A DNA stretch of 10,432 bases from Xanthomonas cassavae CFBP 4642 (GTDB taxonomy: Bacteria > Pseudomonadota > Gammaproteobacteria > Xanthomonadales > Xanthomonadaceae). The stretch covers positions 1 through 10,432 of the forward strand of contig NZ_ATMC01000079.1 in NCBI RefSeq assembly GCF_000454545.1, given 5' to 3'. The translations under genes and the position numbers were made by a program. The stretch's first letter is position 1. Each line of letters begins with the position of its first letter. This document shows positions 1-8,009 of this stretch, piece after piece. Under the pieces are notes generated by a model that was not told where the DNA came from, searched no databases, and saw nothing but the letters and a program-made list of their open reading frames with translations.

Positions 1-88
1 TGCCACGGCCATGATGCAATCCACACCATGCCCAGAGCCGGTTTTACGTGCAGCGAGCAATTTTCATGGCTGAGAGTCGGGGCTAATC

Positions 89-94
89 AGGTGG
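89..94 (+). promoter_or_regulatory. Ribosome binding site of the autotransporter gene
   Basis: AGGTGG lies four bases before the ATG at 99. It is a good Shine-Dalgarno match with slightly short spacing. It supports the start at 99, which also gives a proper signal peptide. I see no convincing sigma70 promoter in bases 1-88, so the promoter probably lies left of the window. Confidence 0.6.
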
Positions 95-98
95 TTTT

Positions 99-3000
99 AT
101 GATCTCTCATTCATTTAGAAAAAATCCTTTGGCGGCTGGCATCGCTGTTGTTATCGCTGTGGGTGCGTATGCTTTTCCAGCCGCATCCATGGCGGCAATT
201 GTCACTGTAACTGGCGATCAGGTCTACGCACCAGGACTTTTCGCTGCAGGCGATCGCCTGTTTATCGGACAAGACGTCGACTCTAGCCTGCTGATCAATA
301 ATGACGCAGTGCCGGTATTGGCATATCTGAAATTGGGCGGGGCGGCTGGGGTCAAGGGCGGGCTGACTCTTTCAGGTGTGGGAAGCAACTTGGACTTATC
401 TTCTTCGGATGGCGTATTAGTATTAGGCGACATTGGCGAGGTCGGCACCGGTAATCTAACCATCAACGAAGGCGGAACACTGAGCGTTGGCGGTGGCGCG
501 TTTGCTCATGAATTTTCCCTAGGTTCTAAGTCATCAGGTGATGGTACCTTGACCGTGTCCGGCGCCGGGTCGTCATTTGACGTGAGAGGTGGAACGAGCG
601 TGGTCGTTGGCGATGCCGGCACCGGTACGCTGAACATCGAAAGTGGTGGCACGGTTACGGTTGGAAGTTACGGGATTAGTCTGGGCGCGCAATCGACGGG
701 CCTCGGTACCGTAACGGTGTCCGGTACCGGGTCGTCGTTACACGACTCGGGTGCGATAAGTATCGGCAGTGTCGGTCAGGGTGCCTTGAACGTCGAGGAT
801 GGCGGCGCGATTGAACTAGATGGGGCAAGAGCCGTGTACGTCGGCGATGCCGGCACCGGTACGCTGAACATTGAAAGTGGTGGCACGGTTACGGTTGGAA
901 GTTACGGCATTGCCCTGGGCGCGCAATCGACGGGCCTCGGTACCGTAACGGTGTCCGGTACCGGGTCGTCGTTACACGACTCGGGTGTGATGAGTATCGG
1001 CAGTGTCGGTCAGGGTGCCGTGAACGTCGAGGATGGCGGTGCGATTGGACTAGTTGGGGCAGGAACCGTGCACGTCGGCGATGCCGGCACCGGTACGCTG
1101 AACATCGAAAGTGGTGGCACGGTTACGGTTGGAGGTTACGGCATTGACCTGGGCGCGCAATCGACGGGCTTCGGTACCGTAACGGTGTCCGGTACCGGGT
1201 CGTCGTTACACGACTCGGGTGTGATGAGTATCGGCAGTGTCGGTCAGGGTGCCGTGAACGTCGAAAGTGGTGGCACGGTTACGGTTGGAAGTTACGGCAT
1301 TGCCCTGGGCGCGCAATCGACGGGCTTCGGTGCCGTAACGGTGTCCGGTACCGGGTCGTCGTTACACAGCAGTCATGCGATGAGTATCGGCAGTGTCGGT
1401 CAGGGTGCCGTGAACGTCGAGGATGGCGGTGCGATTGAACTAAAGGGGGCAAGCCCCGTGTACGTCGGCGATGCCGGCACCGGTACGCTGAACATCGAAA
1501 GTGGTGGCACGGTTACGGTTGGAAGTTACGGCATTGCCCTGGGCGCGCAATCGACGGGCTTCGGTACCGTAACGGTGTCCGGTACCGGGTCGTTGTTACA
1601 CAGCAGTCATGCGATGAACATCGGCAGTGTCGGTCAGGGTGCCGTGAACGTCGAGGATGGCGGTGCGATTGAACTAGATGGGGCAGTAGCCGTGCACGTC
1701 GGCGATGCCGGCACCGGTACGCTGAACATCGAAAGTGGTGGCACGGTTACGGTTGGAGGTTATGGCATTGACCTGGGCGCGCAATCGACGGGCTCCGGTA
1801 CCGTAACGGTGTCCGGTACCGAGTCGTCGTTACACAGCAAAGGTGTTGTCATGGTGGGCAAGGCCGGCGTTGGCAGCCTCAACGTAGGCGATGGAGGGAA
1901 GTTTGCTACCGACGGGACACTGACCTTGGGCAGCACGGACGGAAGCAGCGGCACTCTCGTCATCGGCGCGGCCGCTGGCAATATGGCGGTGGCATCGGGA
2001 ACCGTCGATACGGGCGATGGCGATATCCATGTTGGCGCAGGGACAGGCAACCTGATCTTTAACCACACCGATTCGAACTACGACTTCAGCAAGAATCTGG
2101 TCGTGGCAACGGGCGGTACACTCAACCTCAACGTCCTCAGTGGCGCCACCACCCTGACCACGAACGCGTGGGCGGGCAACACGGCGTTGAACGGTGGCAC
2201 GCTGCGTCTGGGGAACTCGGCATCGCTGGGGGCGGGCGATTTGACCTTCAATGGCGGAACGCTCGATCTCGGAACCGACTCCACGGTTCACCAAGTGGCG
2301 ACGTTGCGCCTGAATTCGGGAACCCTTCGTTACGATCCAAGCACATCGACCTCGGTAGCTCTGACCGAAGCGACCACAGGGAATTGGTTCGACAATAAAT
2401 ACGCGTTTGCGCAAGGCCTGATTTCCGCGACGACATTGATCGGGTCGCCCGACGCGTTGTCGCTGGAGGGTTCAGGCGACGATGGCCTTCTCCGGGCGGC
2501 CATCCACGGCAGCGACGGCAGCAGCATCGGCACCGGTGCCTGGCAGAGCAAGCTTGCCCAGCAGGACACCACACTCGGGATTGCCATCAAACTCCAGAGC
2601 GTTGCCATCGACCAGGGTAAAGCCCTATCGCTGGACCTGGTGGATGCCGGCTCGACGGCGGCCACCTTCGGCGCGACCCTCACGGGAGACGGCGGCGTGT
2701 CGCTCGATGCTGAAGGTGGCACGATGACGTTTGGCAATGCCTTAAATACCTATGCCGGTACGACGGCGCTCACCGGCGGTAGCATCGATCTGGCTACGGA
2801 CAACGCTCTGGGTAGGACCTCCGCGCTTTCTTTGGGAAGCTCGTCGACATTGAATCTGGGTGGGCATAGGCAAACCGTCGGCCGCGTGGATGCTGCGGCT
2901 GGCAGTACTCTCAGTCTGGGGGGCGGCACCTTGAGCCTGGGGGGCGGAACCCTCGATGGCTCGCTCGCTGGGGGTGGATCGCTGGCGTTCACTGGAGGAA

Positions 3001-6000
3001 GCACCGCCATCAGCGGTGCCAACGCCGGTCTCGATGCGGCGGTAAATATCGCGTCGTCGGCGACGGTCACTTTGTCTCAAGGCAGCGGCTTGGGTACCGG
3101 CAGCGTGACGCTTGGCGGTGTTCTTGCCTTGCAGGGCGACGAGGCGACCACCTTCGCCAATGCACTGTCAGGAAACGGATCGCTTGATATGGCTGCAGGG
3201 TCGCCAGATACCGCGGTCACGCTCTCCGGGCTGGATGCGTTTACCGGTACGGTGAATCTCGTCAAGGGGCATTACACGCTGGACGCAACCAGCAGCCCGA
3301 TGTTGGACAAGGCGACGGTCGTCTCCGGTGCCGGCAATCTTCTCACGGTGGGTACGGCCACCACGGGCGCGCTGGGGCTTGCCGGCGGTACCCTGGATCT
3401 GGCAGACCAAACGCCCGTCACGGTCAAGTCGCTGTCGATGAGCGGTGGCACCATTGCCGCCGACCTGACAGGTATCGCGCAAGGCCAGATCAACACGCAG
3501 GATCTGCTGACGTCAGGCGACAGCATTGAGCGCACGCTTATCCATGCCGACGCCGGACTGAGCGGCTCAGCATCCAACCTCACGCTGAAAGACAGCAACG
3601 ACGCGGCGCTTGAGCCGTTGAGCGCTGAGCTGAAAGACGGCGCCGGCGGCAGCGTCGGGCTTGGTTCATGGGGCCTCAAACTGGCGCAGGTGTCCAACGA
3701 TCTCAATGTAGCGTGGGGCTTGCAGGGCGTTAACCTTTACCAAGGCAGGGTGCTTGCGCTGAATCTGGCCGACAGTGGTGCCACCGAGGGCACATTCGAC
3801 GCTGCACTCAGCGGCATGGGGGGCGTCTCGCTCGATGCCGCGGGCGGGAGCATGACCTTTGGCAACGCGACCAATACGTACACCGGCGTGACGACACTCA
3901 AGGCCGGTACGGTGGATCTTTCGACGGACAACGCGCTGGGCGCGACCTCGGGTCTGTCTCTGGCCGCGGATGCCTCCCTCCACCTTAATGGGCATACCCA
4001 GGCCGTTGGTCAACTGACCACCGCGGCCAACAGCTCGCTCACGTTGGGCGGTGGCGCGCTGAGCGTGTCGGGTGGAACCGTCGACGGCTCCCTTTCCGGA
4101 ACCGGTGCGTTGACGTTCGCGGACGGTAACACCCTGATTACCGGAGCGAATGGCGGATTGCAGAGCGCCGTGCGTGTCGCCCGCACCGCGTCGGTGACGC
4201 TCTCTCAAGGCAATGGCTTGGGCGGTGGCGACCTGGCACTGGACGGCGCCCTGGTCCTTGGCGGTGCGACGCAGAACACCCTGTCCAACGTAGTTGCCGG
4301 CGACGGAAGTCTGACGAGCACGGGCGAATGGGTGCTCGATCACGACAATGCATTTTCCGGCGGAACCACCGTCAGCGCCGGCAGTCTGGCGCTGCTGACC
4401 TCCGCAGCGGCGGGAACGGGCGGCATCGTCAACAATGCCTTGCTGACGCTGGAAGGCACCTCGGACGCCACGTTGAACAACGCGTTGTCGGGTAACGGGC
4501 GATTGGTCAAGTCGGGCACCAACGCCTGGACCGTTGCGCAAGACAACCCTTCGTTCGACGGAGCGGTGTCGGTCGCCACTGGGGCGCTGGTGCTCAAGAC
4601 CGCCAACGCGTTGGGCGCGGCGTCCATCGATAACGCCGCCGCACTGCGCTTGAGCGGCGTGTCGGGAACGCTGAACAATGCGGTGACCGGTGCAGGGCAG
4701 CTCACGGCTACCGACGGAACCCAAGTGGTCATGGACGGCTTGGCGGCATTCTCCGGCACGTTGAGCGTGGACAGCGGTAGTCAAGTCAGCACGACGGACG
4801 TGTCGAACGTGACCTCCGGCATCATCGACGGCCGTCTCGCGGTGGCGGCCGCCGCCGGGCAGGACCTGACCCTCGGCCACGCGTGGCAAGGCAGCGGCGC
4901 CCTCGACCTGAGTGCCGGTTCGGCCGATGCAACCTTTCATCTTTCCGGCCTGGATGCATTTGCCGGCACGGTGAACCTGGCCAAGGGTCACTACACCCTC
5001 GATGTCGACGGCAGCGCCATGCTCGGCCATGCCACCTTGGTTTCGGGGGTTGGCAGCACCGTTACGTTGGGGACCAACGCCACCGGTGCGCTCGGACTCG
5101 CGGGCGGCACCCTAGACCTAGTCGATCAGGAACCCCTGACGGCCCAGTCGTTCAATATGACGAGCGGCACCATCGCGGCCGATCTGAGCAGCCTGTCAGC
5201 GGGACAGAGCAACACGAATGACCTGTTCACTTCAGGCGACCAGGTTCGTAGCACGCTTATCCACACGGTGGCCGGCGGTCTGAGCGGATCGGCGTCGAAT
5301 CTGACGCTGGTCGATCGCCAGGGTACCTCGCTCAACCCGCTGGTGGAGGATATAAAAGGCAGCGGTGGCGACGTCATTGGCCAAGGCTCCTGGGGACTGA
5401 AGCTGTCGCAGCAATCCGATGATCTGGACGTGGCCTGGGGCCTGCGCAGCATGGATGTCTACGACGGAAAAGTCCTGGCGCTGAATTTGGCCGACAGCGG
5501 CGCAACCACAGCCACCTTCGATGCCGCGCTCAGCGGTTCGGGCGGTGTGTTGATCGATGCGACCGGTGGCACACTCACGTATGGCAACGCCGTGAACACC
5601 TACACCGGTAGCACGTCGCTCACGGCCGGCACCGTCGACCTGGCCACGGACAACGCGCTGGGCGCGACCTCGCACGTGTCCCTCACTGAGGGCACGGCAT
5701 TGAATCTGCAAGGGCATACGCAGGCGGTTGGAGCGCTGGACAGCGCTGCGGGCAGCGTGCTCGATCTGGGCGGCGGCACCTTCGGCGTGGGCGGCGGTAC
5801 GATCGCCGGGGCGCTGGCCGGTAGCGGCACGCTGAACTTTACCGGTGGATCGACCGCGATCAGCAGCGGCAATGCGGGTTTAAGCGCCGTGGTGGACGTG
5901 GCGCCGGCCGCTACCGTCACGCTCTCCAAGGTCACTGGCCTGGGCAGCGGGCCGATCGCCATCGGAGGCCTGCTTGCCTTGCAGGATGTCAACGGGGTGC

Positions 6001-7856
6001 TCACCAACGCGCTTTCGGGTTTGGGCACGCTGAGCATCGATCCTTCGGATGTCACTCTGAGTGGGGATAACCGCGGATTCACAGGCGTGATGCGCGTCGC
6101 CGACGCGGCATCCGTCTTGCGCGTGCGCACACCGGAGAACCTCGGCGATGCGTCGGTCGCCAACGCGGGAACACTGGTCGTCGACACCTCCACGGACTGG
6201 TCGTTGGCGAACCCCGTGACCGGTAACGGCAACTTCATCAAGGATGGCGTCGGAACGCTCACGGTCGGGCCGAGCCTTCAGTCGACCGGTACCACCACCG
6301 TCGACGCAGGTACGTTGATCCTCGGCCAGGGCAGCGGTGGCGCGAGCCTTATCCAGGTCAATGCGGGCGCGACGCTCGCCGCTGTGGATGCGATCAGCTC
6401 GCCTGTCGTCAATCAGGGTACGTTGCAGGGCCTCAGCGCGGCGGAGGCATCCGATCAGGCCAGCCGGGATCTTCGCTTTGATGCCGGTCTGACCAACGCC
6501 GGTCTCCTCGACATCTCGACCGTCGGTGGTGCGTCTGACCCAGGCAGCTCGGTCACGGTGCGTGGGGGCTACGTAGGCAATAGTGGTGCCGTTCGGCTGC
6601 GGACGGTACTCGGCGGCGACGCTGCGGCGACTGATCGCCTGGTCATCGATGGCGGACAGGCCACCGGGAGTACGAGCCTCATCGTCGAAAACGCCGGGGG
6701 CGTCGGCGCGAAGACGTCGATGGGCATCGATGTTGTCAAGACGACCAATGGAGCGACGACGGCCAACGATGCGTTCAGTCTCGACAGTCGGTCGACAGGA
6801 TACCGCCAACAGTACGGCACGATCGCCGCGGGGGCATATGACTACACCCTCAAGCGCGGCGGCAACGGCGGCGTGGCTGACGATTGGTATCTTGTCTCTA
6901 AGAGCAATTTTCGGCCGGAGGTGGGAACCTATCTGGCGAACCGTCGCGCGGCATCATCCCTATTCGACGTCTCGGTGCAGGAGCGGATGGGAAGGGCGTC
7001 GGACCGTTCCCATGGGAACACGGACGATGATCATGGTCTGTGGGCATACGCCAGCGGCGGCACGGTGTCCTACGCCGAAACTCACGGCGAAGACATCACG
7101 CTGGATTCGAGTAGGTTCCTCACGGGCATCAATGCCTATCGTGCCGACATGGGCGCAAACGGAACGATACGCGTGGGAGCAATGGCGGGATATGGCCGTG
7201 TGAGCACGTCGTCGCGGCAGGCCAGCACATCGCTGCGATCGGACGGTACCGTCAAAGGCGTGACGGGTGGGGTGTACGGCGCGTGGTTCGCCAACGGGCA
7301 GGAGCCGGTCGGGGCTTACGTCAACGGTGAATTGCGCTATGGCAGCTACCGGAATGTCGTTCATGGGGAGGGGCTGGGAGAAGAAAGGTATGACGCGTCG
7401 GACGTGGCGATGTCGTTCGAAACCGGGTATGGCTTCCGACTGAACGATGCCCCCGGTCGATCGGTTTATCTCGAACCCAGGGTTCGGGTGATCTACGACC
7501 GCTTCCATCAGGCGGACCATACCGAAATCTCCACCGCATCGCAGGTTGTGGCAAATCAGCCGGATAACGTTGCGTACAGTGTGGGGCTTGGCCTGCATGG
7601 ATCGTTTGGCGCGCCCGGGCGGCAATTGCAGCCGTTTGCCTCGCTCGACTGGTACCGCAGCAGTCGTCCGGGCTCGGTGTCCATCGACGACCTCCGCGTG
7701 GATTCGGAGGCTGCGCGAAGCCACTTCGAGGTCAAGACGGGCGCCACAGCGGAACTGCGTAACAACCTATCGGCCTGGGCGGGCCTGGGGCTGCAGGTTG
7801 GGCCTCAAAAATACGATGGCGTATCGCTACAAGCCGGTCTTCGGTACGTGTGGTGA
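99..7856 (+). CDS. Giant type Va autotransporter with repeat-rich beta-helix passenger
   Basis: This 2585-residue protein is built like a classical monomeric autotransporter, whose C-terminal barrel carries the passenger across the outer membrane. Residues 1 to about 32 form a Sec signal peptide: RK at 7-8, a hydrophobic core, and a likely cut in SMAA near 32-33. Residues about 100-590 carry short glycine-rich repeats (GTGTLNIESGGTVTVG type) resembling the T5SS/PEP-CTERM-associated repeat. Residues about 760-2000 form three large beta-helix modules. PATR-like motifs occur between and after them, for example SGNGRLVKSG and GNGNFIKDGVGTLTVG. A pertactin-like linker (NFRPEVGTYLANRRAASSLF) starts near residue 2270. 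The barrel (GLWAYASGG onward, about 2300-2585) ends in LQAGLRYVW with a terminal aromatic residue. I see no cysteine anywhere in the protein and no protease or lipase motif. An adhesin or autoaggregation role is the family default, but it is inference here. The gene is much more GC-rich than those downstream. Confidence 0.93.
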   Translation: MISHSFRKNPLAAGIAVVIAVGAYAFPAASMAAIVTVTGDQVYAPGLFAAGDRLFIGQDVDSSLLINNDAVPVLAYLKLGGAAGVKGGLTLSGVGSNLDLSSSDGVLVLGDIGEVGTGNLTINEGGTLSVGGGAFAHEFSLGSKSSGDGTLTVSGAGSSFDVRGGTSVVVGDAGTGTLNIESGGTVTVGSYGISLGAQSTGLGTVTVSGTGSSLHDSGAISIGSVGQGALNVEDGGAIELDGARAVYVGDAGTGTLNIESGGTVTVGSYGIALGAQSTGLGTVTVSGTGSSLHDSGVMSIGSVGQGAVNVEDGGAIGLVGAGTVHVGDAGTGTLNIESGGTVTVGGYGIDLGAQSTGFGTVTVSGTGSSLHDSGVMSIGSVGQGAVNVESGGTVTVGSYGIALGAQSTGFGAVTVSGTGSSLHSSHAMSIGSVGQGAVNVEDGGAIELKGASPVYVGDAGTGTLNIESGGTVTVGSYGIALGAQSTGFGTVTVSGTGSLLHSSHAMNIGSVGQGAVNVEDGGAIELDGAVAVHVGDAGTGTLNIESGGTVTVGGYGIDLGAQSTGSGTVTVSGTESSLHSKGVVMVGKAGVGSLNVGDGGKFATDGTLTLGSTDGSSGTLVIGAAAGNMAVASGTVDTGDGDIHVGAGTGNLIFNHTDSNYDFSKNLVVATGGTLNLNVLSGATTLTTNAWAGNTALNGGTLRLGNSASLGAGDLTFNGGTLDLGTDSTVHQVATLRLNSGTLRYDPSTSTSVALTEATTGNWFDNKYAFAQGLISATTLIGSPDALSLEGSGDDGLLRAAIHGSDGSSIGTGAWQSKLAQQDTTLGIAIKLQSVAIDQGKALSLDLVDAGSTAATFGATLTGDGGVSLDAEGGTMTFGNALNTYAGTTALTGGSIDLATDNALGRTSALSLGSSSTLNLGGHRQTVGRVDAAAGSTLSLGGGTLSLGGGTLDGSLAGGGSLAFTGGSTAISGANAGLDAAVNIASSATVTLSQGSGLGTGSVTLGGVLALQGDEATTFANALSGNGSLDMAAGSPDTAVTLSGLDAFTGTVNLVKGHYTLDATSSPMLDKATVVSGAGNLLTVGTATTGALGLAGGTLDLADQTPVTVKSLSMSGGTIAADLTGIAQGQINTQDLLTSGDSIERTLIHADAGLSGSASNLTLKDSNDAALEPLSAELKDGAGGSVGLGSWGLKLAQVSNDLNVAWGLQGVNLYQGRVLALNLADSGATEGTFDAALSGMGGVSLDAAGGSMTFGNATNTYTGVTTLKAGTVDLSTDNALGATSGLSLAADASLHLNGHTQAVGQLTTAANSSLTLGGGALSVSGGTVDGSLSGTGALTFADGNTLITGANGGLQSAVRVARTASVTLSQGNGLGGGDLALDGALVLGGATQNTLSNVVAGDGSLTSTGEWVLDHDNAFSGGTTVSAGSLALLTSAAAGTGGIVNNALLTLEGTSDATLNNALSGNGRLVKSGTNAWTVAQDNPSFDGAVSVATGALVLKTANALGAASIDNAAALRLSGVSGTLNNAVTGAGQLTATDGTQVVMDGLAAFSGTLSVDSGSQVSTTDVSNVTSGIIDGRLAVAAAAGQDLTLGHAWQGSGALDLSAGSADATFHLSGLDAFAGTVNLAKGHYTLDVDGSAMLGHATLVSGVGSTVTLGTNATGALGLAGGTLDLVDQEPLTAQSFNMTSGTIAADLSSLSAGQSNTNDLFTSGDQVRSTLIHTVAGGLSGSASNLTLVDRQGTSLNPLVEDIKGSGGDVIGQGSWGLKLSQQSDDLDVAWGLRSMDVYDGKVLALNLADSGATTATFDAALSGSGGVLIDATGGTLTYGNAVNTYTGSTSLTAGTVDLATDNALGATSHVSLTEGTALNLQGHTQAVGALDSAAGSVLDLGGGTFGVGGGTIAGALAGSGTLNFTGGSTAISSGNAGLSAVVDVAPAATVTLSKVTGLGSGPIAIGGLLALQDVNGVLTNALSGLGTLSIDPSDVTLSGDNRGFTGVMRVADAASVLRVRTPENLGDASVANAGTLVVDTSTDWSLANPVTGNGNFIKDGVGTLTVGPSLQSTGTTTVDAGTLILGQGSGGASLIQVNAGATLAAVDAISSPVVNQGTLQGLSAAEASDQASRDLRFDAGLTNAGLLDISTVGGASDPGSSVTVRGGYVGNSGAVRLRTVLGGDAAATDRLVIDGGQATGSTSLIVENAGGVGAKTSMGIDVVKTTNGATTANDAFSLDSRSTGYRQQYGTIAAGAYDYTLKRGGNGGVADDWYLVSKSNFRPEVGTYLANRRAASSLFDVSVQERMGRASDRSHGNTDDDHGLWAYASGGTVSYAETHGEDITLDSSRFLTGINAYRADMGANGTIRVGAMAGYGRVSTSSRQASTSLRSDGTVKGVTGGVYGAWFANGQEPVGAYVNGELRYGSYRNVVHGEGLGEERYDASDVAMSFETGYGFRLNDAPGRSVYLEPRVRVIYDRFHQADHTEISTASQVVANQPDNVAYSVGLGLHGSFGAPGRQLQPFASLDWYRSSRPGSVSIDDLRVDSEAARSHFEVKTGATAELRNNLSAWAGLGLQVGPQKYDGVSLQAGLRYVW
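609..1850 (+). repeat. Near-identical 234-bp tandem repeats (three 78-bp subrepeats each)
   Basis: The segment GGCGATGCCGGCACCGGTAC recurs at 609, 843, 1077, 1467 and 1701. The steps are 234, 234, 390 and 234 bases. One unit encodes 78 residues made of three related 26-residue pieces: VGDAGTGTLNIESGG..., GAQSTGxGTVTVSGTGSS... and IGSVGQGAxNVEDGG.... The 390-base step equals 234 plus 156: near 1233-1310 the third piece of one unit is fused to the first piece of the next (NVED becomes NVESGGTVTVG), losing exactly 78 bases. GAQSTG therefore appears six times. Copies differ by only scattered bases, mainly at the ends of the third piece and around HDSG/HSSH. All period lengths are multiples of three, so copy-number change keeps the reading frame. 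Confidence 0.93.
2388..6000 (+). repeat. Three diverged long passenger modules
   Basis: A long unit occurs three times at protein level. The anchor DLxTDNALG lies at 2787, 3915 and 5637 (residues 897, 1273 and 1847). The order within a unit is: a segment ending GSW/AWxxKLxQ, then GKxLxLxLxDxGxTxxTF, then GGVxLDAxGGxMTFGNAxNTYxGxT, then the anchor, then GHxQxVG, then LGGG..., then TVTLSQGxGLG. Copies 2 and 3 are also preceded by a shared block (GTVNLxKGHYTLD, at about 3245 and 4968) that leads to TSGD...TLIH and LSGSASNLTL. The steps between anchors are 1128 and 1722 bases. The 594-base excess is PATR-like sequence at about 4270-4900. These copies are much more diverged than the 234-bp array, so they are an older duplication. 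Confidence 0.8.
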
Positions 7857-7964
7857 AGCCCCGCTCCAGGGCCTGCATGGGCGTAGGTTTCCCCCGCCTG
7901 GCTCCGGAGTGCTTGAACGCGTCCCTTGGCCCGGTCCATCGCGCTGGCGCCGATAGGTCCGGGA

Positions 7965-7992
7965 TTGACCGAGGGTGCTGCCGCTTTAAATT
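7965..7992 (+). promoter_or_regulatory. Possible sigma70 promoter for the RIP toxin gene
   Basis: TTGACC (7965-7970) and TAAATT (7987-7992) are separated by 16 bases in the 153-base gap after the autotransporter. The matches to consensus are five of six and four of six. Transcription would begin near 7999, leaving a leader of only about 11 bases before the ATG at 8010. This fits the absence of a clear Shine-Dalgarno sequence there. I see no good rho-independent terminator in 7857-7964, so read-through from the autotransporter gene is also possible. Confidence 0.35.
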
Positions 7993-8009
7993 CTTACTAT
8001 GGTATCCAT

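Noticed and set aside
1..98. Promoter or small gene upstream of the autotransporter
   Set aside because: No convincing -35/-10 pair and no supported frame. Only the ribosome binding site at 89-94 is clear.
609..1850. Regular repeats as a CRISPR array
   Set aside because: The repeat is 234 bp, fully coding and in frame, with no unique spacers. It is a protein repeat array.
3666..5030. Long antisense open frame (454 codons) within the autotransporter
   Set aside because: It is a shadow of GC-rich repetitive coding sequence. The product is low-complexity, has no domain or signal, and the sense frame is clearly the real gene.
7546..7956. 136-codon alternative-frame ORF over the end of the autotransporter
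   Set aside because: It overlaps the conserved beta-barrel coding sequence in another frame, and its arginine-rich composition is typical of a GC-rich shadow frame.
7857..7964. Terminator after the autotransporter
   Set aside because: The stretch is GC-rich with only imperfect short inverted repeats and no T-run, so it cannot be supported.
7926..8009. Upstream in-frame ATG extending the toxin by 28 residues
   Set aside because: The extension would bury the signal peptide behind a non-signal-like segment and overlaps the likely promoter. The start at 8010 fits better.
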